A DNA stretch of 64,000 nucleotides from positions 2,438,501-2,502,500 of the forward strand of contig NZ_AP024086.1 of the NCBI RefSeq assembly GCF_019703855.1. Reading direction: 5' to 3'. The stretch's first letter is position 1; every line of letters begins with the position of its first letter. The position numbers and the translations under genes were made by a program. The DNA comes from Desulfomarina profundi (lineage in GTDB: Bacteria; Desulfobacterota; Desulfobulbia; Desulfobulbales; Desulfocapsaceae). The notes beneath the pieces were generated by a model. That model worked only from the letters and a program-made list of their open reading frames with translations, had not been told where the DNA came from and made no database searches. Positions 42,045 through 50,779 of the stretch are shown in pieces.

Positions 42045-42647
42045 ATGACCAATAAAAAGAAAATATCCCACAGGCAGTCACAAAAAGAAGATACGAGACG
42101 ACTTATCCTTGATTCAGCATATCTCTTGTTTGCCAAAAATGGTTATGCAAAGACAACAATGCGTGCGTTAGCGGATCAGGCAGGGATAGGTCTGGGTACC
42201 ATCTTTAAACATTTCCCAGACAAGCCTTCGCTGCTTGCAGCCGCATTTCAAGATGACCTTAGTATAATAATTCAACAATCATTCAATGAGCTACCTGAGT
42301 CAGGACTGAAAAAGCAGCTTCTTCACATCACAAAGTGCCTCTACTCTTTTTATGCTGAAAAACCTAAATTATCACGAACACTTATAAAGGAAGTTCTGTT
42401 TTTAGAGGGTGAGCATGGAAAAATTCTAGACGCACAAATAGACATGTTCCTGAACGAAATTTGTGGATTGCTAAATAAAGCAAAAGAAAACGGTGAAATA
42501 AACAAAAATATAAATGTACACGATGGCGCTGTAGCGTTTTGGTCATTCTATTTTACTGTTCTTCTTATGGGACTTAAACAGCCCTCATTTGAGATTGATA
42601 TTCAACTTAATATTATCGAGAAACTCATAGAAAATTACTTTTATTAA
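42045..42647 (+). CDS. Cassette 3: TetR/AcrR-family regulator
   Basis: 200 aa. The N-terminal helix-turn-helix is canonical: RRLILDSAYLLFAKNGYAKT, then TMRALADQAGIGLGTIFKHF. The C-terminal half is a ligand-binding helical domain. It lies directly behind a promoter overlapped by an inverted repeat, and overlaps the following methyltransferase gene by the GGAGG ribosome site. It probably represses both genes until an unknown ligand appears. AT-rich codons. Confidence 0.88.
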   Translation: MTNKKKISHRQSQKEDTRRLILDSAYLLFAKNGYAKTTMRALADQAGIGLGTIFKHFPDKPSLLAAAFQDDLSIIIQQSFNELPESGLKKQLLHITKCLYSFYAEKPKLSRTLIKEVLFLEGEHGKILDAQIDMFLNEICGLLNKAKENGEINKNINVHDGAVAFWSFYFTVLLMGLKQPSFEIDIQLNIIEKLIENYFY

Positions 42648-42661
42648 TGGAGGTCAATATC

Positions 42662-43309
42662 ATGGACTATAGACAAGCAGCAAATGAAAGAAAATATGAT
42701 TTTGCGGCATCGAGTTATGATTTTATTGCATTCATTATGAGCCTTGGCCAAGCTAATAAAATATACCAAAAAATTGCTGAGAAGATCGACCAGAAAACAT
42801 CCAAAAATATTGTTGAATTAGGCTGTGGCCCGGCATCTGTTATTCCAGCAATCGTTAATGGTACAGATGATTCTACCCAAATTACAGGAATTGATTTTTC
42901 TGCAAAAATGATAGAAATAGCAAATCGCAAAAAACAGATAAATAACTGGGGGAATGTGGAATTTGAATGTTTGGATATGTATAATTTCAAATGCCCAAAA
43001 CCTGTTGATACAGTAATTTTCTGCCTTGCTTTAACAGCTATACCAGATTCAACAAGAGCCCTAGAAAAATCCCTATCTATTCTAAGTCCAGGCGGACAGC
43101 TGATAATCATCGACTCAATACCTCTTAACACTAGGTGGTGGCACCCATTTACAAATATTTATATCTATCTGAAATCATTAGTTGTTGGGGCAAAGCCTAC
43201 AAGGAAAATACTTCCGTTTATACACAGAAATATGGTAGATGTTGAAATTGAAGAAATGGCCTATGGTGTTTATACAGTCATAAATGCAAGAAAACCCAAG
43301 TCGGCGTGA
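42662..43309 (+). CDS. Cassette 3: class I SAM-dependent methyltransferase
   Basis: 215 aa. SAM motif I VELGCGPASVIPAI, motif II GIDFSAKMIEIANRK, then FCLALTAIPDS and LSPGGQLIIIDS, the usual Rossmann order. An N-terminal YDFAASSYDFIAF stretch resembles UbiE-like enzymes. ATG 42662 has GGAGGT 7 bases upstream; an earlier ATG at 42647 would place the ribosome site inside the gene. Likely a regulated modification or resistance enzyme; substrate unknown. Confidence 0.82.
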   Translation: MDYRQAANERKYDFAASSYDFIAFIMSLGQANKIYQKIAEKIDQKTSKNIVELGCGPASVIPAIVNGTDDSTQITGIDFSAKMIEIANRKKQINNWGNVEFECLDMYNFKCPKPVDTVIFCLALTAIPDSTRALEKSLSILSPGGQLIIIDSIPLNTRWWHPFTNIYIYLKSLVVGAKPTRKILPFIHRNMVDVEIEEMAYGVYTVINARKPKSA

Positions 43310-43340
43310 GTTTGTGTGCAAACAAAGCAACCTAAAAATA

Positions 43341-43463
43341 GGCTAACCAGTCAATTAACCTGACCCGCAACTCGTCGGCGAAATTTCTGTATATTCAAGT
43401 ATATAGCCGCAAATAAAGTTAATCGGTAGCTGCACGGCGGGCAGGTTATCTCAATCGTTATGT
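43341..43463. other. attC3
   Basis: R'' GGCTAAC (43341-43347) pairs with cassette start GTTAGCC (41915). Inner arms CCTGACCCGC / GCGGGCAGG as in attC1; R' GTTATGT at 43457. Confidence 0.9.
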
Positions 43464-43478
43464 CTTCAGGAGAACCAA

Positions 43479-44588
43479 ATGTCTTTAGGTAAATTTGAAG
43501 CGATTTATTATCCATATTTTGAACCTCCTGTTGATTGGTTAAAGACTTATTTACTTTTTTATGATCGTATAAAAAGTATTATCCCTGAGGGTGCAAATTA
43601 TAATTTTTCAGATAGTTTAAATAAAATATTGGATAGTTGCCCTGATTGTTTTTCCTCAATATCTCCAGGGATAAATGATATAAAAATAAATACGATTAAT
43701 TTTGATATATTAGAACAAACTTTCAATTACATATCCTCTCAGAACAAACATAACAACGAAAGAACGATAGTACTTGATAAACAAGGAAGCATATCAATAA
43801 GTGGTTTTTCATTCCTTCACCAGGATAAAGTAAGTGAGAATGTAAGAATATTATTAAGAAAATACAATTTAGTTGATAAAGATGGTTCTAATATATTGTC
43901 AGATATCCAAAATGGACAATACATCATTGTTAATGAAAATGCTTGTGATCTAATTGTATCCAATGTCGCATCAAATTTATCAAAAAAATATGGCCTACCA
44001 TCGCTCACAGATAAATTATTGTTTAATTCCTTTAATAATATTTCTGAGTTATCAACTTATTCTGGTTCAGGATCATCCAATATGTTGGCATCATCTGTAA
44101 TTAATCTATTGGTTCCAGATAACATATCTTTGCTAAGCGAAAAAGATTATTTAGAACTAAAACAAGCCTTTAATGATTTAAAAGTACCATTTCATAGGCT
44201 TATAAAAGAGCAATTTAATCTTTACAGCTTAAATGATATTCATGATGAAAATGAACTAAAAGAAAAGGTTAAGAGTATATCAATAGAATTCAGCAAAGAA
44301 TATTCAAAGTTTCGACAAACAAGATGGATTAAAAAATTTAAAAAATGGGGGCCTATTGGTATTGGTAGCCTATTTACTCTGGCAGGTGCTACATTCTCAA
44401 ATCCTATAATTGCAATTTCTAGTGCAGCAACATCCATCACAATACAAATAATTTCTGAATCCAAATTGTTAAAGTCACCACAAAATAATAAAAGTGAGGT
44501 TTATAGTTTACTTGCTTCACTTGAAGATAAAATTCTGTATAAAACGATATCAAATGAGTTATTAATTGAAAATGAAATCTGGACATAA
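43479..44588 (+). CDS. Cassette 4: uncharacterised 369-aa protein
   Basis: Opening MSLGKFEAIYYPYFEPPVDW and the length recall the DUF6236 group found in integrons, but I cannot confirm it. Mostly helical and Asn/Ser/Ile rich, with one hydrophobic segment (about 290-325, GPIGIGSLFTLAGATFSNPI) that could insert in a membrane. AGGAG precedes the ATG. The stop codon lies within the R'' box of attC4, a typical compact cassette. Function unknown. Confidence 0.7.
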   Translation: MSLGKFEAIYYPYFEPPVDWLKTYLLFYDRIKSIIPEGANYNFSDSLNKILDSCPDCFSSISPGINDIKINTINFDILEQTFNYISSQNKHNNERTIVLDKQGSISISGFSFLHQDKVSENVRILLRKYNLVDKDGSNILSDIQNGQYIIVNENACDLIVSNVASNLSKKYGLPSLTDKLLFNSFNNISELSTYSGSGSSNMLASSVINLLVPDNISLLSEKDYLELKQAFNDLKVPFHRLIKEQFNLYSLNDIHDENELKEKVKSISIEFSKEYSKFRQTRWIKKFKKWGPIGIGSLFTLAGATFSNPIIAISSAATSITIQIISESKLLKSPQNNKSEVYSLLASLEDKILYKTISNELLIENEIWT

Positions 44589-44714
44589 CAATGGTATTCA
44601 CCTGACCACAAGCACGACCCGGTTTTGGCAAATGTCCCAGTAAATCGTAGCGTTATATCCGTGTCAAAGCTGGTCGGTAAATCTGCTTGTGTCAGGTGAT
44701 ACCGGTCGTTCAAG
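44582..44714. other. attC4
   Basis: R'' GACATAAC (44582-44589) exactly complements GTTATGTC at 43457. Inner arms CACCTGACCACAAGC / GCTTGTGTCAGGTG; the crossover GTT at 44708-44710 is followed directly by IS copy 4. Confidence 0.9.
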
Positions 44715-46558
44715 CTGTAGAAAAAGTCAACAAAACAAATTAACTACTGAATAATACGTGTAAAAATGTTATACTGCTGTCGCAAATTGATCGAAATACC
44801 CCTTACCTTCGATAAATGGAGCTGCAATGGCACGGTATAAACCTTATTCCTATGCTCAGGGCAAGTTCATTCCCATCCATTTTGCAAATCAGATCCTTCC
44901 CGGCACATTTGAATATACGCTGAATTATCTCATTGATCATGAACTTGATCTTTCCATCTTTAATGATCGCTATCACAATGATGATTCCGGTGCCCCGGCC
45001 TATGATCCGAAGATTCTGCTTAAAATCATTCTCTTTGCCTATTCCAGAGGGATTGTGAGCAGCCGTAAAATAGAGAGAGCCTGTCGTGAGAATGTAATCT
45101 TTATGGCACTGTCTGCCGACAGTCGTCCCCATTTCACCACAATTGCAGATTTTATTTCCAGCATGGACAAGGAAATAGTCTCACTGTTTCTTGAAGTACT
45201 TCTGGTTTGCGATGAACAGAAATTGATCGGCAGAGAGATGTTTGCCATTGACGGCTGCAAAATGCCCAGCAACGCCTCTGTTACCTGGAGCGGAACCAGG
45301 GCTGATTTTCAGAAAAAAGTAACGAAGATGGAAACAGCTATAGCAAATATGGTCAACCACCATCATATGAATGACCAGGAAAAGAGTGATGAAAATATCA
45401 AAGAGAAAAAAGAAAAATATGTAAAATCCCTGCGTAAAAATATAAAGAAGGTACGGAAATGGCTGGATAATAATGATGATCGGAGAGGAAAAGGCAAAAG
45501 ACCTGTCAAATCCAATATTACCGACAATGAATCCGCCAAGATGAAGACCTCAAAAGGTGTTATCCAGGGCTATAACGGTGTTACCGCCGTGGACAGTAAA
45601 ACCCAGGTGATAGTAGCCGCCGAAGCCTATGGTCAAGGCAGTGAGCAGGACCTGCTGGAACCGATGATAGACAAAATCAGCGAAAATTTACAGGAAACCG
45701 GAAAAGACAACGATGTCTTTAAAGATGCAAAACTCCTGGCAGACAGCGGATACCATGCAAATAAAAATATGGAGATGCTGGCAGAAAAAGAGATAGACGC
45801 GTATGTAGCCGATAACCAGTTCAGAAAACGGGATCCCAGGTTCAAAGATTACGGCAGATATAAGGATCGAACAAGAAAAGAACGGGCCAAACGAGAAGGC
45901 AGAAAGAACCTCTTTGTACCTGCTGATTTTACCTTTCCCGAAGATCTGAGTTACTGTATCTGTCCTGCCGGGAAACGGCTCTATAGAAGTGGTGGGAATA
46001 TCTTTACCAAAGGCCATCATTCTGTCCGGTTCCAGGCACCCCAATCCGCCTGTGTTCCCTGCAAACTGAGGTCAAAATGTCTTCGCTATCCTGATCGCAC
46101 CAAAACACGTCAGGTTGCCTATTTTACTGGGCGCATGGATAAAAAGAAGAAAACCAGTTGTGCAGAAAAGATGAAGCGAAAAATAGATTCAGCCGCTGGC
46201 AGGGCCATCTATTCCATGCGATTGGCAATAGGAGAACCACCTTTTGCCCATATCAGATCAACAATCGGTCTGAACAGGTTCACCCTGAGATCGAAAAAGA
46301 AGGTGAATATCCAGTGGAACCTTTTCTGCATTATCCATAACCTTAAAAAGGTGCATGCATATGGAATGGGTTTTGTGTAGATTGCTGGAAAATGGTTAGG
46401 AAAAGCTGGAAATTGGTGAGATAAATTGCTTTATTGAGGATGTTAGAGAAAAAAGTAATTTTACATCAGGATATTTTTTGAATTGTTTTGAAATTTGAAT
46501 TTTTTTGAAAAGATATGTGGGAAAATTGCAGTTGCCTGGGCTGTTTTTCTACATGCTC
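44711..46558 (+). mobile_element. IS1182-family element, copy 4
   Basis: 1,848 bp between GTT 44708-44710 and GTT 46559-46561; the right GTT opens cassette 5 (GTTGGAC). Same orientation as copies 1-3 and the same sequence as copy 1. Confidence 0.9.
44827..46380 (+). CDS. IS1182-family transposase, copy 4
   Basis: 517 aa, identical protein to copy 1 although 8.8 kb away and inserted in a different attC. This shows a recent move of that version rather than slow divergence. Domains as in copy 1; intact. Confidence 0.9.
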   Translation: MARYKPYSYAQGKFIPIHFANQILPGTFEYTLNYLIDHELDLSIFNDRYHNDDSGAPAYDPKILLKIILFAYSRGIVSSRKIERACRENVIFMALSADSRPHFTTIADFISSMDKEIVSLFLEVLLVCDEQKLIGREMFAIDGCKMPSNASVTWSGTRADFQKKVTKMETAIANMVNHHHMNDQEKSDENIKEKKEKYVKSLRKNIKKVRKWLDNNDDRRGKGKRPVKSNITDNESAKMKTSKGVIQGYNGVTAVDSKTQVIVAAEAYGQGSEQDLLEPMIDKISENLQETGKDNDVFKDAKLLADSGYHANKNMEMLAEKEIDAYVADNQFRKRDPRFKDYGRYKDRTRKERAKREGRKNLFVPADFTFPEDLSYCICPAGKRLYRSGGNIFTKGHHSVRFQAPQSACVPCKLRSKCLRYPDRTKTRQVAYFTGRMDKKKKTSCAEKMKRKIDSAAGRAIYSMRLAIGEPPFAHIRSTIGLNRFTLRSKKKVNIQWNLFCIIHNLKKVHAYGMGFV

Positions 46559-46720
46559 GTTGGACTAAGCTGTGCAAACTAACTATTTGTAATTATTCAA
46601 CTTGTACAATAGATCCTTAACTGTTAGACTGTTGTCGGCAGGCGAATTTATAAAGGTTAATTGACCGCCATATTATGAAAAGTATGAGGTGGTCGGTCAG
46701 AGAAACAGAAGGTTCACTTT

Positions 46721-47657
46721 ATGCAACTTGTCGCTCAAGACTCAACTGCACCCTTTCCAGGACTTTTCACTTCATCCTCTTCCTCTGCAACATTCCCGGG
46801 CGAAGTTATAAGCCCACCCGCGAACCGACTCATTGATTTGGTATCAAAGTATTATCCGGTAGTCGAACACATTTACTGCTGCCCAAACAGGCACAGCAGG
46901 CAGCTTTTATCATGGCAATATGCCACACTTCCGACCTTGGAGGGCATGTGGAACAGTGTCCGAGTGGTCATGTCGAGCGCATTTATTATAACTCTTGCGG
47001 TCATCGATTTTGTCCGCGTTGTGCGGCCAGAATACGACACAAGTGGTTGCTCGCCCGTGAAGCAAAACTGCTCCCGGTGCGTCATTATCACACTATTTTC
47101 ACCCTGGCCCACACATTCAATGCCTTGTGGTATTACAATCATCGAACGATGGGCGACCTTTTGTTCCATAGCGGGGTTAATGCACTCAAGGCGTTGCTTG
47201 CCGATCCCCGGTGGCTGGGAGCCGAAGTGGGAATCACGGCTACACTTGAGACCTGGGACGACCGAATGCTCTTTCATCCCCATCTGCACTGCATGGTGAC
47301 CGGCGGGGGGCTGACAGCGGAAGGGGACTGGATAGATGTAGCAAATCCAAACTGCCTGATTGCCGTAAAACCCTTAATGTATGAATTTCGCAAACGGTTT
47401 TGTCAGAGATTGAAACAGCTGTTAAAGGATGACAAGTTGACCCTTCCCGGAGAGACAACCAAACGCCAATGGCTTTCCCGGCTCAATAAAATAAACAGGA
47501 GGAACTGGACTGTATTCATCGCGAAGCAGCCTGAAAATGGTGGACCAACAGCGATTGATATCCTGCGTTATCTGTCTGAGGATGTCGCGGGTGGTCCACT
47601 GTCCAGTGACCGGCTTGTTCCGCAATCATCTGAATTCTCCGCGACTCAGTTAGCATA
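46721..47657 (+). pseudogene. IS91-like transposase, 5' part
   Basis: Replicative (Y2/HUH-type) transposase of the IS91 group. A zinc-binding domain C-x4-H-x8-CGHRFCPRC (residues of the frame from 46912) is followed by LPVRHYHTIFTLAHTFNALW and the HUH motif HPHLHCMVTGGG. The extreme N-terminus (from 46721) lies in another frame; one more T at 46872-46874 would join them. The gene is cut at 47657 by an IS66 element and resumes at 53461. Not functional as it stands. Confidence 0.8.
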
Positions 47658-47676
47658 TCTTAATTGTAAGCGCTCA

Positions 47677-49278
47677 TCAGACCCCACTCGGGACATCCGG
47701 TATCACAAGATCCTTTCCAGACAAATACATCGGAAGGAGGTTTTTGTAGTCTGCGGTGGTTTTAGCAAAGGGTAATTTCTCAAGGAGAAAGCGGAGGTAC
47801 GCGTACGGTTCCAAACCGTTGGCCTTGGCTGTTTCTATCAAGCTGTAAAGTCCAGCGCTCGCCATTGCCCCTTCCACTGTACCAGCAAAGAGCCAGTTCT
47901 TCCTGCCAACCACAAATGGCCGGATGGCATTCTCAGCCAGGTTGTTGTCCGGTGTCATCTGCGGATGGTCGATAAAGACTTTTAACCTCTCCCACTGCCC
48001 CAATGTATATTTTACCGCCTTACCAAGAAGACTTTTAGGCGTCACGTGGATGGCTTTTTTGCCGAGCCATTTGTAAAAATTGTCCAGAACCTTTTTTGTC
48101 TTCTCCTGTCTCATAGCGAGCAGTTCTGAGCTGGAGAGATTTTGTTTGGCTGCCTCACGTTCCAACCTGTAAATTTTTGAGATAAAGCCGAGAGCCACGT
48201 CAACACTTCCAGCCTTTTTCTGCTTTTGTGCGCCCTTCTGGGCGTCGGTGAACTTACGTCGGGCATGTGCCCAACAGGCGGCATGCACGATTTTCGACTC
48301 AGTATCCAGGAAATCATACCCCTTGTAGCCGTCGGATTGCACCACACCGCGATAGCCTCGCAAGAGATCACGAGCCACATCAGAAGATCTGTTTGGGGCG
48401 TAATGGTAGAGCAATCCCGGTCGTACGGGCGCACCTCCCCGACAAACCCACATGTACGACTTGGTTGTTGGAGAGCGACCGGGTTCCTTCAGCACCTGGA
48501 CCGTGGTCTCGTCGATATTGATCAAGGGACCGGAACGAATTTCCTGCTGCAACAGCTCGATCAGCGGTTGGCAGCGGTCGGCGATTTTCATTGCCCAGTG
48601 ACACATCGAGGCCCGTGGAATCTCTGCACCAATTCTTTTGAACTGGGCCTCCTGGCGGTAAAACGGCAACGCATCACAGAATTTTGCGGTGAGGATGTAG
48701 GCGATGAGGCCCGCAGTGGCGATGCCTTTATCGATAATCTGTTTCGGTGGAGGTGCTATCTTGACCACAGCTCCTTCCGTCTCCACACCTTCGCAGGACC
48801 TGCAGGCATACTTTGGTCGAACATGTCGGATTACCCTGATAACGGCTGGGATGATATCCAGTTTTTCAGAAACCTCTTCACCTATGCGATGCAGAGCTGC
48901 GCCACAGTCGCAGACTTTGTCTTCTTCGGGGATGTCGTGGAGAACCTCAACCCTGGGCAGGTCCACCGGCAACTTTTTGCGGCCCGGCTTCTTGCGAGAA
49001 TGAACCTTGACCTCAATCTCTTCCGAATCTTCCTTGTCTGCGCCGTCAATATCCGGCTCAGGCATGTCGAAGAGAGGAAGCTGTACCGCACCATTATCCG
49101 AGGTGCGCTTTTCGCTCTTCTTACCGTACATCTGGGCCCGAAGCAGACGCAACTGTTCATGAAGAAGATTGATCTCCTTCTCGTAGCTCCGTCTGGTTTC
49201 AAGCAAGATCTGCTTGAGTTGTTCCGGGTCGTTCGGTAAGTTTTTCTCCTTGGATATCATGCTGAAAACATAGCACAA
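47677..49278 (-). CDS. tnpC: IS66 transposase TnpC
   Basis: 533-aa IS66 DDE transposase: an N-terminal coiled coil, a zinc-finger region (CDCGAALHRIGEE; YACRSCEG), the catalytic core (LINIDETTVQVLKEPGR, VVQSDGYKGYDFL, HAACWAHARRKF) and the late NNLAENAIRPFVVGRKNWLF containing the catalytic Glu. The gene ends 11 bases inside the element's left repeat. It appears complete. Confidence 0.93.
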   Translation of the reverse strand: MCYVFSMISKEKNLPNDPEQLKQILLETRRSYEKEINLLHEQLRLLRAQMYGKKSEKRTSDNGAVQLPLFDMPEPDIDGADKEDSEEIEVKVHSRKKPGRKKLPVDLPRVEVLHDIPEEDKVCDCGAALHRIGEEVSEKLDIIPAVIRVIRHVRPKYACRSCEGVETEGAVVKIAPPPKQIIDKGIATAGLIAYILTAKFCDALPFYRQEAQFKRIGAEIPRASMCHWAMKIADRCQPLIELLQQEIRSGPLINIDETTVQVLKEPGRSPTTKSYMWVCRGGAPVRPGLLYHYAPNRSSDVARDLLRGYRGVVQSDGYKGYDFLDTESKIVHAACWAHARRKFTDAQKGAQKQKKAGSVDVALGFISKIYRLEREAAKQNLSSSELLAMRQEKTKKVLDNFYKWLGKKAIHVTPKSLLGKAVKYTLGQWERLKVFIDHPQMTPDNNLAENAIRPFVVGRKNWLFAGTVEGAMASAGLYSLIETAKANGLEPYAYLRFLLEKLPFAKTTADYKNLLPMYLSGKDLVIPDVPSGV

Positions 49279-49323
49279 AAATAGCTTTTATACCAGAAAA
49301 ACAACCACTTGAATCAAGAAAAA

Positions 49324-49644
49324 TCAACTAACAGAATTGTACTCCAACTGCCGATGAGCCTGTCGAATATCCAGTCCGCTGAGCAGCCATTGCAAAGCTG
49401 ACTGGTTGATCTCAATCACATCCTGTTCGGTGTCCGGCCAGCAGAAAACATCTTGTTCCAATCTCTTCATCCAGATACAAAATCCGTTGCCAGACCAGTA
49501 AAGGATTTTGACCATGTCCTTTCTTCGGTTACAAAACGCGAAGAGGCTTTCAGAAAAGAGATCAAGCTCGAACTCTTCCTCTACGATAAGCGACAGTCCG
49601 TTGATTGATTTCCTCATGTCCGTAGCGCCGGCGGCAATAAACAC
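49324..49644 (-). CDS. tnpB: IS66 accessory protein TnpB, N-terminus disturbed
   Basis: IS66 Orf2/TnpB, normally about 115 aa. Core FIAAGATDMRKSINGLSLIV and later CNRRKDMVKILYWSGNGFCI, WMKRLEQ are present. The expected leader (LRLTRTIDTR) lies just upstream in another frame: two bases appear missing around 49650, leaving only an internal GTG start. TnpB helps transposition; here it may be shortened. The nested transposon lies between this gene and tnpA. Confidence 0.8.
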   Translation of the reverse strand: MFIAAGATDMRKSINGLSLIVEEEFELDLFSESLFAFCNRRKDMVKILYWSGNGFCIWMKRLEQDVFCWPDTEQDVIEINQSALQWLLSGLDIRQAHRQLEYNSVS

Positions 49645-49791
49645 CCTAGTCGATGGTCCTGGTGAGCCGAAGCACGATTAATGATGGAACGTTTTTCGAG
49701 TTATTTGATGTTTGGTGCCGTAGTAGATATACAACCCCTCGGCTGCGCCTCTGGTTCGTAGGTTTTTTAAGGCATGGGGGAAGCTCGAGCT

Positions 49792-49837
49792 TAGAAAAAA
49801 AGGTGGGGAGCCCGAAGACTCCCCGGACGGTTTTTTC
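49792..49837. terminator. Bidirectional terminator of the nested transposon
   Basis: GGGGAG (49805) / CTCCCC (49819) hairpin with A7 on the left and T6 on the right, so it can end transcripts from either side, including the minus-strand transposase operon. Confidence 0.75.
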
Positions 49838-49948
49838 TAATCCGTCGCTCCCATCTGGCTATCCCTTGGCGGGTTGCTCCTCAGCAGAGCCCGCCTCCGT
49901 TTCGCCAGACCTTTGTACCTGCCAAAAGCAGGAGTGACTTTTGTTAAT

Positions 49949-50779
49949 TTAACGTGATCTTTTTTTTTGTGGTGTGGGGGAATACATTTCCAGAAAGAGT
50001 TGTTCATCAAGCTGAGTAAGCTCACGTTGCGCTGCGGTGGTAAGCAGTTCTGCTGCCATGACATTGAGTAGTCTCAAATTGCCGGCACTATGTTCCACAA
50101 GTGCCGACATAAGTGGTTTTGTCATTAACTGAGGTGCTCCGGCTTGTTTCAGACAATACTCCAGATAATTTCTCAGTTCTTTTTTGTCATATGGTGAAAG
50201 TATTCTTCTAAACCTGATACGACTTCCCAGAGCAAGAAGATTATTGCTCCGAAAACGTTCAGGAAGAGTGAGATCCCCGCAAAGAATAACAGTCAGTAAA
50301 CATTCTGAATCAAACTGAGCACTCCCCATCAACCGCAATTCATTGAGGTTACAGGTCACCATTTCCTGAGCCTCGTCAATCAGGAGTATTGGTCTGAACA
50401 AAGTTGATGTAATATGCTGTCGCCACCTTTCCCGGAGAGCTTTAAATCCACCGTATCTGTTGGATGGGGTAAGATTGACACCAAAGAGATCCCCCATCTC
50501 ACGGTAAAAGTCTGCAATACTTGATTGAGGTCTTTCCATAACACCAACCACGACGTTTTCCAACCGTTCAAGTTTATGGGAAAGATATTGAAGATTTTTT
50601 GATTTACCAAGCCCGGGTTCTCCGGCCATGAGTGCGAATCCGCCATCCATGACCAGATTTTCAATTTGAAAGAGGAAGGTATCTATTCCCGGTGCCGGCC
50701 ATAAAGAGTGTACTGGAATGTTGGGAAGAAACGGATTCCATTTCAGACCGAACAGTGCAAGAAGACGCTTATTATTCAT
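49949..50779 (-). CDS. ExeA/TnsC-like AAA ATPase of nested transposon
   Basis: 276 aa from ATG 50779, chosen because it begins the family opening (LLALFGLKWNPFLPNIPV) and overlaps the transposase stop by eight bases. Walker A is AGEPGLGKS, Walker B ILLIDEAQEM, followed by a sensor-like CGDLTLPERF. In Tn7, Mu and IS21 systems an ATPase of this kind selects targets and activates the DDE transposase. The longer frame upstream overlaps the transposase and is discarded. Confidence 0.82.
   Translation of the reverse strand: MNNKRLLALFGLKWNPFLPNIPVHSLWPAPGIDTFLFQIENLVMDGGFALMAGEPGLGKSKNLQYLSHKLERLENVVVGVMERPQSSIADFYREMGDLFGVNLTPSNRYGGFKALRERWRQHITSTLFRPILLIDEAQEMVTCNLNELRLMGSAQFDSECLLTVILCGDLTLPERFRSNNLLALGSRIRFRRILSPYDKKELRNYLEYCLKQAGAPQLMTKPLMSALVEHSAGNLRLLNVMAAELLTTAAQRELTQLDEQLFLEMYSPTPQKKRSR

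Noticed and set aside
48226-49239. A 337-codon plus-strand open frame within IS66
   Set aside because: Antisense to tnpC, whose catalytic motifs are complete.
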